NCBI GenBank assembly: GCA_028701435.1
Contig: JAQVQT010000079.1
Coordinates: 1-8,164, forward strand
DNA: 8,164 nucleotides
Direction of reading: 5' to 3'
DNA from: Smithellaceae bacterium
Lineage (GTDB): Bacteria; Desulfobacterota; Syntrophia; Syntrophales; Smithellaceae
Shown piece after piece: positions 1 through 5,918 of the stretch. The notes beneath the pieces were generated by a model. The model did not search any database and had not been told where the DNA came from. It was given only the letters and a program-made list of their open reading frames with translations. Both the position numbers and the translations under genes were made by a program. Each line of letters opens with the position of its first letter. Position 1 is the stretch's first letter.

Positions 1-1208
1 TTCTGGATTACAAAATGCCCGGCATGGACGGGCTGGCCGTTCTCAAGGAGGTCAAAAGGATCAACCACGAGATCGATGTCGTGATCATTACCGCCTACGG
101 AACCATCGAAACCGCCGTGGAGGCGATCCAGGCGGGGGCCGTGGATTACATCACCAAACCGATCGAACTGGATGAATTGTTGATTCTGGTGGACCGGGTC
201 GCGGAGCGCCGCGGGCTGATCCGTGAAAACGACCTGCTGAAGCAGGAGTTGGGCAAGACCGGCGTCACCGCGGAAAAAATCATTTACAAAAGCGCCCGTA
301 TGGTGGAGCTGATGAACATGGCCAGCCGCGTCGCGCCCAGCCGGGCCACCGTGATGATTTCGGGGGAAAGCGGCACGGGCAAAGAGCTCCTGGCAAGACT
401 GATTCATCAGTTGAGTCCGCGCGCCTCCAGGCCCATCGTCGTGGTCAACTGCGGCGCCCTGCAGGAAAATCTGCTGGAGAGCGAACTGTTCGGCCATGAA
501 AAGGGCGCTTACACCGGCGCCGGTTCACGGCGCATCGGCCGATTTGAAGAGGCGGACGGCGGCACTCTTTTCCTGGATGAAATCGGCGAATTGAGCCCCG
601 CCGTTCAGGTGAAGCTTTTGCGGTTTTTGCAGGAGAAGGAAATTTCGAGGCTCGGCAGCAACGCCAGCATTTCCGTGGACGTCCGGATCATCAGCGCCAC
701 CAACCGCGATCTGGAAGCGCGCGTTCGGGAAGGGGCCTTTCGCGAGGATCTTTTTTACCGGCTGAAAGTGGTGGCGATGTCCCTTCCGCCGCTTCGGGAA
801 AGAAAGGAAGACCTGCCCTCCCTTTTGGATCACTATCTGGAAAAATTCGCCGCGGAAAACGGCAAAAGCCTCAGGGGCATCACGGCGGAAGCCAGGGATC
901 TGCTTTTAAAGTACGACTATCCGGGCAATATCCGGGAACTGGTCAACATTATGGAGCGGGCCGTCGTCATCGCCCGCAACGACTATATTACCGTGAGCGA
1001 TTTGCCCTTTGGGCCTGGTTCTTTTTCCGGCGCGCCGGGCGGCTCATCAGCCGGCACGCTGCGGGATTCCGTCGAAGATCTGGAGAAGCGCCTGATCGGC
1101 GAAGCCATGGCGAAGGCGGCTGAAAACCAGACCAAAGCGGCGGAATTTCTGGGCATGTCGGAAAGAATGCTGCGGTATAAGCTGAAGAAATACGATTTGA
1201 AAAACTGA
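1..1208 (+). CDS. Sigma-54-dependent response regulator, NtrC family (5' end missing)
   Basis: Two-component enhancer-binding protein that, when phosphorylated, uses ATP hydrolysis to open sigma-54 RNA polymerase promoters. The reading frame is already open at the left edge, so the first ~50 residues of the receiver domain lie outside the window. The acceptor aspartate is visible as L-D-Y-K-M-P-G-M-D-G, with the Asp codon at 6-8. The conserved receiver Thr (IITAYGT) and Lys (ITKP) follow. Numbering from the Met at base 15, the AAA+ domain has Walker A GESGTGKE (117-124), the sigma-54 contact loop GAYTGA (164-169, usually GAFTGA), Walker B GGTLFLDEIGEL (182-193), sensor I ATNRDL (228-233), an FREDLFYRL arginine-finger region (242-250) and sensor II YPGNIREL (302-309). 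After a Gly/Ser/Pro-rich linker, a Fis-type helix-turn-helix occupies about 367-393. The protein ends at TGA 1206-1208. A cognate histidine kinase gene probably lies upstream, outside the window. The regulon cannot be inferred. Confidence 0.96.
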   Translation, partial: LDYKMPGMDGLAVLKEVKRINHEIDVVIITAYGTIETAVEAIQAGAVDYITKPIELDELLILVDRVAERRGLIRENDLLKQELGKTGVTAEKIIYKSARMVELMNMASRVAPSRATVMISGESGTGKELLARLIHQLSPRASRPIVVVNCGALQENLLESELFGHEKGAYTGAGSRRIGRFEEADGGTLFLDEIGELSPAVQVKLLRFLQEKEISRLGSNASISVDVRIISATNRDLEARVREGAFREDLFYRLKVVAMSLPPLRERKEDLPSLLDHYLEKFAAENGKSLRGITAEARDLLLKYDYPGNIRELVNIMERAVVIARNDYITVSDLPFGPGSFSGAPGGSSAGTLRDSVEDLEKRLIGEAMAKAAENQTKAAEFLGMSERMLRYKLKKYDLKN

Positions 1209-1258
1209 GAGTGCCCGTGGAAACGCCCGGAAGCACGCGGGTGTGACCTTCGGCGGCA

Positions 1259-2002
1259 TTATCCGGCCGCGGTTTCCCGAAGACCTGATTCAATGATGCC
1301 GCGCGCCCGGTCCACCAGTTCGTCCAGATTGTCATCCGTATAGCCGGCGATGTCGATGGGCTTGTGGATGATCATGCGCGCGCATCCGGGAAAGAGATCG
1401 ACGGTGTCCGTAGGCAAAATATCGCGCGTGCCGACGATGGTGATGGGCAGGATCGGCAGCCGGAGATCCACGGCCATTTTGAAGGCCCCTTTTTTAAAGA
1501 CGCCCAGCGAGCCGTCCCTGCTTCTGGTGCCTTCCGGGAAGAAGATGACCGATGTGCCGTTGACGATCTTTTCTTTGGCCGCTCTAAGCGAGGCGACGGC
1601 CTTTTCATGGTTGGACCGGTCGATGAAAATATGCCCGACTTTTTCGCAGCCGATCCCGATACCGGGCACTTTTCTCAATTCCTGCTTCATCACCCATTTG
1701 AAGTCAATCCCCAGCCAGCCGTACAGGACAAAGATATCATACTGGCTTTGGTGGTTCGCGACGATGACATACGACTGCGTTGGGTCGATGTTGCCTCTTC
1801 CAGTGACCCGAACCCGGATCGGCGTGAGATAGCCGTTGAGACGAGACCAGACGGTTCCGCAGATGAAGCTGGTAATCCGGGGATTTGTGACAACGGCCAG
1901 CACCACCGTCAGAGACCCGAAAAAGAGGGTGGAGACCGCCAGATACGGAGCAAAGATCAACCACTTGTACGGTTGATACAGGATTCTCAGCATTTTATTC
2001 AC
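1259..2002 (-). CDS. plsC: 1-acyl-sn-glycerol-3-phosphate acyltransferase (PlsC/LPLAT family)
   Basis: Predicted to add the second acyl chain to lysophosphatidic acid, giving phosphatidic acid, at the inner face of the cytoplasmic membrane during phospholipid synthesis. The 247-residue product has a hydrophobic N-terminal segment (about 14-38) and the catalytic HX4D box as NHQSQYD (His84, Asp89). The second block runs GIGCEKVGHIFIDR (to Arg129). The glycerophosphate-binding block is FFPEGTRS (154-161), and LPILPITIVGT (182-192) follows. Length is normal for PlsC. The start chosen is GTG at 2000-2002, because GGAAA sits 7 bases before it. The in-frame ATG at 1991-1993 lies too far from that site. 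The gene is 86 bases downstream of the ferritin-like gene on the same strand and converges with the response regulator, 50 bases separating the two stop codons. Substrate specificity among LPLAT enzymes cannot be read from sequence, so the exact acyl acceptor is inferred. Confidence 0.93.
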   Translation of the reverse strand: MNKMLRILYQPYKWLIFAPYLAVSTLFFGSLTVVLAVVTNPRITSFICGTVWSRLNGYLTPIRVRVTGRGNIDPTQSYVIVANHQSQYDIFVLYGWLGIDFKWVMKQELRKVPGIGIGCEKVGHIFIDRSNHEKAVASLRAAKEKIVNGTSVIFFPEGTRSRDGSLGVFKKGAFKMAVDLRLPILPITIVGTRDILPTDTVDLFPGCARMIIHKPIDIAGYTDDNLDELVDRARGIIESGLRETAAG

Positions 2003-2088
2003 CGTTTTGTTTCCAAATAAAAATTCGGATCATCGTTTGATCGAACGGCTGAATAAGGCTTGGGGCCGGACCCGTACGGGCGTTTTCG

Positions 2089-2571
2089 CTATCGGTTTTC
2101 GTAGCGTTTTTTCATGTCGCACAGCATGGTGTAGTGCCGTCTTTCCTCTTCGATGATTTTGTCGATGGCTTCATGCTGGGCCGCGGGAACCAGGTTTTTG
2201 ATTTCATGGTAGTACAGGACCGAATCCAGTTCGCGCTGCATGGCAAACTCAAAGGCCCCCACCGTGTCCGTCACTTTCGCGAGCTGCCGGTCCATGATTT
2301 CTTTGGTAAAGATCAGGTTGTTGTCCACGTAGTTGCGCAGATAGGTGCTGTATTCTCCGGCATACTGCTCCGGTGGATTATATTTTTCCATGGCGGCGAA
2401 AAACTTTTCAAACGTGCGCTTGTGCGCGGCTTCCGCCTGCGCGAGCTGGGAGAAGAGCTTTTTGGCGTCTTCCTGCTTGGCGATCTGTTCGGCGAATTTG
2501 TAAAAATTGATTCCATTTTCCTCAATTCTAATCGCCACTTCGACGATGTCGCTTGCTGCGAATACCTGCAT
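2089..2571 (-). CDS. Ferritin-like diiron protein (rubrerythrin-like, no rubredoxin domain)
   Basis: A 160-residue, almost entirely helical protein of the ferritin-like/rubrerythrin superfamily (COG1633 style). The expected diiron ligands are all visible in a four-helix arrangement: Glu17 in AIRIEENGINFY, Glu47 and His50 in LAQAEAAHKRTF, Glu114 in MQRELDSVLYY, and Glu143 and His146 in IIEEERRHYTML. There is no signal peptide, so it is cytoplasmic. There is no C-terminal CxxC rubredoxin domain, which separates it from classical rubrerythrin. Such proteins are thought to handle iron or detoxify peroxide in anaerobes, but the exact reaction is not known. The start at ATG 2569-2571 is firm: AGGAGGA lies 7 bases upstream. 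The gene sits between corA and plsC on the same strand, and no terminator is obvious in either gap. A role tied to corA is possible but unsupported beyond adjacency. Confidence 0.9.
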   Translation of the reverse strand: MQVFAASDIVEVAIRIEENGINFYKFAEQIAKQEDAKKLFSQLAQAEAAHKRTFEKFFAAMEKYNPPEQYAGEYSTYLRNYVDNNLIFTKEIMDRQLAKVTDTVGAFEFAMQRELDSVLYYHEIKNLVPAAQHEAIDKIIEEERRHYTMLCDMKKRYENR

Positions 2572-2652
2572 AGGGTTTCCTCCTGAAAGAATATGATGAC
2601 CGCTTAAAACTGAACATATTTTAACGGCTATTGCAACCTTTTTGGCGATGTT

Positions 2653-3714
2653 TCAAATCCATTTTTTCCTGCGGAACAACATAAGCATTCCCAGGGCGAT
2701 CGTCAACATGACGCCCAGAACGGCAAAGTAGCCCCACCGCCAGCCCAGCTCCGGCATATTGGCGAAATTCATGCCGTAGATGCCCGCCAGAAACGTCAAC
2801 GGCATGAAAATAGTGGCGATAATGGTGAGAACCTTCATGACCTGATTCATCCGCATGCTGGCGGAGGACAGGTAGATGTCCAGCATGCCGGCCAGCATGT
2901 CCCGGAAGGTGTCCACCGTGTCAACGACGGCGATAATGTGGTCGGAAATGTCTTTGAAATAAATCAGGTCCGAATCGGCAATGAGCGGGGAATCCGACCG
3001 CTGCAAGAGACCGATGGCCTCCCGAAGCGGCCAGAGCGACTTGCGCAGCAAGATCAGTTCTCTTTTCAGCAGGTGGATCGCCTGCAGTTTGTCGGGCGTG
3101 GTTTTCCGGATGAGGTCATCTTCCAGGAGTTCAATTTTGTCGTCGATGTCCTCCAGCACAACAAAATACTGATCGACGATGGCGTCCATCAGATGATGCG
3201 CCAGGTAATCCGCCCCTGCCTTGCGGATTCGTCCCTTGTCGGTGCGGATTCTCTCGCGGATGGGATCGAACAGCGTTCCCGCTTTTTCCTGAAAGGACAA
3301 AACGAAATTCGGGCCTAGAAGGATGCTGATCTGCTCCGCGTGCAGGTGCGGGGCGGCGTCAGGCTGGATGTTTTTTAAGACGATGAAGATATAATCCGTG
3401 AAGTCTTCCGCTTTCGGCCGCTGATCGGTGTTGAGAATGTCTTCCAGAATCAGGGGATGAAGGCCGAAGATGCGGCCGATTTCCTCCAGACGCCCGACGT
3501 CCTGCAGACCGTCCACGTGGACCCAGAGGATGCCCGATTTTTTCTTTTCCTCGATGAGTTCCTCCGGCGAAAATATTTCCTTTTCCGAAAGGGCGGCTTC
3601 GTTGTAGCGCATCAGCCGAATGCGGGATGAATCCTCGTAGGCATGGCCGATGTGCATCAGGGTCCCCGGGCTCAATCCGGCCTTTTTCGATCTTCTTTTC
3701 ATGGCGAGGGTCAT
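2653..3714 (-). CDS. corA: CorA-family magnesium/cobalt channel
   Basis: Inner-membrane homopentameric channel for Mg2+ (also Co2+ and Ni2+ in characterised members). The 353-residue product has the family layout: a soluble N-terminal domain (about 20-200), a long charged stalk helix (about 200-290) and two C-terminal membrane segments (about 293-313 and 327-347). The invariant selectivity signature YGMNF is at 313-317 (GMN 314-316), between the two segments, followed by NMPEL in the external loop. The tail ends in a basic FRRKKWI. The start ATG (3712-3714) overlaps the stop codon of the upstream cyclase gene as ATGA, and AAGGAG lies 8 bases upstream inside the cyclase coding region. The second Met codon (3700-3702) has no such site. 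Translation is therefore probably coupled to the cyclase gene. It could be called a ZntB-like efflux relative, but the GMN and the anionic NMPEL loop favour Mg2+ CorA. Confidence 0.95.
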   Translation of the reverse strand: MTLAMKRRSKKAGLSPGTLMHIGHAYEDSSRIRLMRYNEAALSEKEIFSPEELIEEKKKSGILWVHVDGLQDVGRLEEIGRIFGLHPLILEDILNTDQRPKAEDFTDYIFIVLKNIQPDAAPHLHAEQISILLGPNFVLSFQEKAGTLFDPIRERIRTDKGRIRKAGADYLAHHLMDAIVDQYFVVLEDIDDKIELLEDDLIRKTTPDKLQAIHLLKRELILLRKSLWPLREAIGLLQRSDSPLIADSDLIYFKDISDHIIAVVDTVDTFRDMLAGMLDIYLSSASMRMNQVMKVLTIIATIFMPLTFLAGIYGMNFANMPELGWRWGYFAVLGVMLTIALGMLMLFRRKKWI

Positions 3715-5174
3715 GGGTTTGGCTCCTTGGGCTTGACGCGGACGGTGACCCGCACCTCGGCGGATTTTCCGTCCGGGAAAGAGGCGCCGGGGATGGTGTT
3801 GACCTTGAGCGCCACCGTCATGGAGGAAGTGACGCTTTGCAGATCGAGGGGCTCCGTTTCCAGCCGAAGGCCGGCGGTCTTGATCCGGGAATCCAGCATG
3901 ACCCGGAGCGCGGCCGGCTTTACGGATATTTTCTGCAGGACCAGGTGATCCGGCAGCCGGTTGACGGTCGCGACGTGGACCGGCAGATGCGCGACAATCT
4001 GCCGCGACGCGAAAACCTTGATTTTTACGGGGCTGATTTCGGCAATCGACAAACCGTTGGGCGTGTTCACCATGTTCCGGTTCAGGGAAAACTCCTGATT
4101 TTTCTGCGCCAGCGCCGATACATCCAGCGAGAGCTTCAACGAATCTTCATTCATCAGCCGAAAGGCCTGTTCGGGTCCCTGCAGGGTTATTTTGGCCTCC
4201 TTCACCGGCGGGGCGACGAACTGCCATCCGGCCGGCATGTTTTTATACTCGAGGGGAACGAAAAAATCACGGCGCACCGTGTCCCGCTGATAACCGAAGG
4301 TTGCCCACAACACAAAGGCCAGCCCCACGGCAATCAATTTTTCCTTTGTGTTTTCGCTGAGCCAGGCCCGGAGAGGTCTTTTTTTCGGTGCGGGCCGGTA
4401 TTTCGCGTAGTATTTTTCCAAAACCTCGTGAAGCGTCGAGGCGCCGGGGACGACGGAAAGCGACTCCCCCTCGGAGACGGAAATGGTGCCGCGCTCTTCG
4501 GACACGACAACGCACAGGGCATCCGAACGCTCCGTCAGCCCCAGCGCGGCCGTGTGGCGCAGACCGATGTTTCCGTGTCGCGCGGTATTGACGGACAGGG
4601 GCAAATGACAGCCGAACATCACCACGCGGTCATCCTTGAGGACCACGGCCCCGTCATGGCCCGGGGAATGAGGATCGAAAAGGCTTTCCAGAAGCGGTTC
4701 GCTCGCGGTGCCGTGTAAGGGAATGCCGCCGTTCAAATGTCGGTCCAGCGGGTCATTCCCCTGGATGACCAGCAAGGCGCCGACGCGCTTCTTGGCAAGA
4801 TTACCCGCGGTTTCCGCGATGATGTTCGCGGTTTTTTGCAGCCGCGACAGGGGCGGAGCCTCTTTGCGAAGCTGGCCCAGCATGGCAATGCGCTCAAAGA
4901 AGCCGCGCAGGTCTTCCTGAAAGATCACCACCAGGACGAACAGCAAAATGGCGAAGAATCCCTGGAGCACAATCACGGTAAGATAGAGCTGAAAAAACCG
5001 GGCGGCCAGATACACGCCGCCCAGAAGCAGGATGCCGATCAGGACAAATCGCGACGCCCTGGTTTTAAACCACATCAGGAGGGCGAAAATCATTCCGGCG
5101 ATAATCGCCATGTCCAGGATGTCCTGAATTCGTATGTTTTTGATGACGGACGCGGCGGCGTTGACCATATCCAT
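3711..5174 (-). CDS. cdaA: Membrane diadenylate cyclase fused to YbbR domains (CdaA-CdaR fusion)
   Basis: Predicted to make cyclic di-AMP from two ATP at the cytoplasmic membrane. The 487-residue protein starts with about three membrane segments (21-37, 42-59, 64-86), as in CdaA. A cytosolic DisA_N/DAC domain follows (about 105-235), with the catalytic GHDGAVV motif (Asp174-Gly175-Ala176), GLRHTAALGL (Arg206-His207-Thr208) and VVSEERGTISV (224-233). A linker rich in Lys, Arg and Pro leads to a fourth hydrophobic segment (about 278-294). The remainder, about 300-388 and 391-482, is beta-rich and resembles YbbR repeats, the domains of CdaR that regulate CdaA from outside the membrane. In Firmicutes these are two genes; here they are one. 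The second active-site motif reads RHT where characterised cyclases have RHR, so activity needs proof. The start ATG 5172-5174 has only a weak GGAA site; the frame has no better start upstream. Its stop overlaps corA by four bases, and it has its own promoter at 5212-5241. Confidence 0.92.
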   Translation of the reverse strand: MDMVNAAASVIKNIRIQDILDMAIIAGMIFALLMWFKTRASRFVLIGILLLGGVYLAARFFQLYLTVIVLQGFFAILLFVLVVIFQEDLRGFFERIAMLGQLRKEAPPLSRLQKTANIIAETAGNLAKKRVGALLVIQGNDPLDRHLNGGIPLHGTASEPLLESLFDPHSPGHDGAVVLKDDRVVMFGCHLPLSVNTARHGNIGLRHTAALGLTERSDALCVVVSEERGTISVSEGESLSVVPGASTLHEVLEKYYAKYRPAPKKRPLRAWLSENTKEKLIAVGLAFVLWATFGYQRDTVRRDFFVPLEYKNMPAGWQFVAPPVKEAKITLQGPEQAFRLMNEDSLKLSLDVSALAQKNQEFSLNRNMVNTPNGLSIAEISPVKIKVFASRQIVAHLPVHVATVNRLPDHLVLQKISVKPAALRVMLDSRIKTAGLRLETEPLDLQSVTSSMTVALKVNTIPGASFPDGKSAEVRVTVRVKPKEPNP

Positions 5175-5211
5175 AACGGCACGTTTCCAGTTTGAGAGAA
5201 ATAGACGGCAA

Positions 5212-5241
5212 TGTATAACGGCATTTGATGACGGATGTCAA
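5212..5241 (-). promoter_or_regulatory. Sigma-70-type promoter for the cyclase-corA unit
   Basis: On the minus strand a perfect -35 hexamer TTGACA (5241-5236) is followed after 18 bases by TATACA (5217-5212, four of six matches to TATAAT). It lies just past the terminator of the CBS gene and 38 bases before the cyclase start. The predicted 5' leader is about 30 bases. The position between a terminator and a start codon makes it credible, though it is predicted from sequence only. Confidence 0.7.
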
Positions 5242-5251
5242 GGAACAAGGC

Positions 5252-5283
5252 AAAAAAACGCCCCCCCGGAGAAAGGGGAGGCG
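5252..5283 (-). terminator. Rho-independent terminator of the CBS-domain gene
   Basis: Read on the minus strand, CGCCTCCCC (5283-5275) pairs with GGGGGGGCG (5267-5259) in a 9-bp stem with one U-G wobble and a 7-base loop. It is followed at once by seven T (5258-5252). This is a textbook intrinsic terminator. It separates transcription of the CBS gene from that of the cyclase gene. Confidence 0.88.
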
Positions 5284-5310
5284 GATGGTAGGGGCAAACC
5301 GCGAGACACT

Positions 5311-5355
5311 CCTTTTCCCGAAGCGTCGCCGGCAAATGCCGTCTTCGGGAAAGGG
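5311..5355 (-). repeat. Long inverted repeat (hairpin) in the 3' UTR of the CBS gene
   Basis: Arms 5311-5323 (CCTTTTCCCGAAG) and 5343-5355 (CTTCGGGAAAGGG) pair over 13 bp with a single G-T wobble. Inside the loop a second small stem, CGGC 5330-5333 with GCCG 5338-5341, closes on a four-base loop. It begins 9 bases after the stop codon of the CBS gene and is not followed by a T tract, so it is not itself a standard terminator. It is probably transcribed together with the terminator at 5252-5283, giving a double-hairpin 3' end. Confidence 0.75.
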
Positions 5356-5364
5356 GCTCTTGCT

Positions 5365-5802
5365 CTAGTAGTATTTTCCGGCGATATAGTCGCTCAACTG
5401 ATTGATGAGAAAATCCTTGTTGGAGATGATCAGCTTCAGGACGTCGCCGATGGAAATGATGCCGACAAATTTGGATTTTTCAAAAACCGGCAGATGGCGG
5501 ATATGCTTTCCCGTCATCAGGACCATCGCGTCTTCCACGGTGGTGTCCGGGGTGACGGAAAACAAATGGGAAGACATGGCTTCCTTGACCAGGGTCTTCT
5601 TGGAGGTTTTCCCCAGAAGGATAATTTTTCTGGCATAATCTCTTTCCGAAAAGATGCCCACCACCTTCTTGTTTTCCATGACCACCAGAGCGCCGACTTC
5701 CTTCTCGCTCATTTTTTCCAGGGCTTCATATACGGTTGCCTTGGGAGAAATCGCCTGAATCTTTCCGTCCTTCGCCTTGAGAATATCCCTGACATAGTTC
5801 AT
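5365..5802 (-). CDS. Two-CBS-domain (Bateman module) protein
   Basis: A 145-residue stand-alone CBS pair with no fused enzyme or membrane segment. The first CBS motif spans about 1-65 and ends in VVGIFSERDYARK (47-59). The second spans about 72-128 with MTGKHIRHLPVFE (96-108) and FVGIISIGDVLKLI (112-125). CBS pairs bind adenine nucleotides (AMP, ATP, SAM) and, in several Gram-positive proteins, c-di-AMP. They usually regulate a partner protein. The target and ligand here are unknown. The start ATG 5800-5802 is well supported by AGGAGG 5 bases upstream. The gene is probably monocistronic, with a weak promoter candidate upstream and a strong terminator downstream. It is immediately upstream of the c-di-AMP synthase gene, which is the only contextual hint to function. 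Confidence 0.92.
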   Translation of the reverse strand: MNYVRDILKAKDGKIQAISPKATVYEALEKMSEKEVGALVVMENKKVVGIFSERDYARKIILLGKTSKKTLVKEAMSSHLFSVTPDTTVEDAMVLMTGKHIRHLPVFEKSKFVGIISIGDVLKLIISNKDFLINQLSDYIAGKYY

Positions 5803-5843
5803 AGTCGCCTCCTGTATTGCCTTCGGTGATTTGACTTCATCTT

Positions 5844-5873
5844 AATATATGTGCGCTCAAAAATAAAGGTGAA
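5844..5873 (-). promoter_or_regulatory. Candidate promoter for the CBS-domain gene
   Basis: On the minus strand TTCACC (5873-5868, four of six matches to TTGACA) lies 18 bases before TATATT (5849-5844, five of six to TATAAT) in an AT-rich stretch. That stretch stands out from the surrounding GC-rich DNA. The CBS start codon lies about 40 bases downstream. The -35 box is weak, so this is only a candidate. Confidence 0.4.
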
Positions 5874-5881
5874 AATGCACG

Positions 5882-5911
5882 AAAAAAACGGCGGCGCAGG
5901 ATTTTTCGCCG
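5882..5911 (-). terminator. Possible terminator after the thrC-amidase unit
   Basis: On the minus strand, 7 bases past the amidase stop, CGGCG (5911-5907) can pair with CGCCG at 5896-5892. The alternative partner is the same sequence at 5893-5889, directly abutting seven T (5888-5882). The stem is only 5 bp and the loop is 10-13 bases. The T tract and the position between two genes support it, but the stem is weaker than that at 5252-5283. Confidence 0.45.
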
Positions 5912-5918
5912 GGCGGCG

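Noticed and set aside
1212..1244. Imperfect inverted repeat (CCCGTG with CACGCGGG) between the convergent stops, as a bidirectional terminator
   Set aside because: The stem needs a two-base bulge. No T tract follows on the + strand, and on the minus strand the nearest T run is about 9 bases away.
1364..2020. Overlapping + strand open frames opposite plsC
   Set aside because: plsC has all its acyltransferase motifs on the minus strand. The + strand products look like random charged protein.
2028..2042. Inverted repeat GATCA-5 bases-TGATC upstream of plsC, considered as an operator
   Set aside because: The arms are only 5 bp, there is no second copy in the window and no nearby regulator gene to match, so chance is the simpler explanation.
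2071..2080. Perfect 10-base palindrome CCCGTACGGG after the ferritin-like gene
   Set aside because: As a hairpin it would have only three base pairs, and no T tract follows on the minus strand. A palindrome this short can be chance in GC-rich DNA.
3627..4718. A 363-codon + strand open frame opposite the cyclase gene
   Set aside because: It is antisense to a gene with clear catalytic motifs and membrane segments. Its translation shows no domain and reflects GC-rich codon bias.
5852..5880. Inverted repeat GTGC ... GCAC flanking the AT-rich stretch upstream of the CBS gene
   Set aside because: The arms are four bases with a loop of more than 20, too weak to support a structure or operator.
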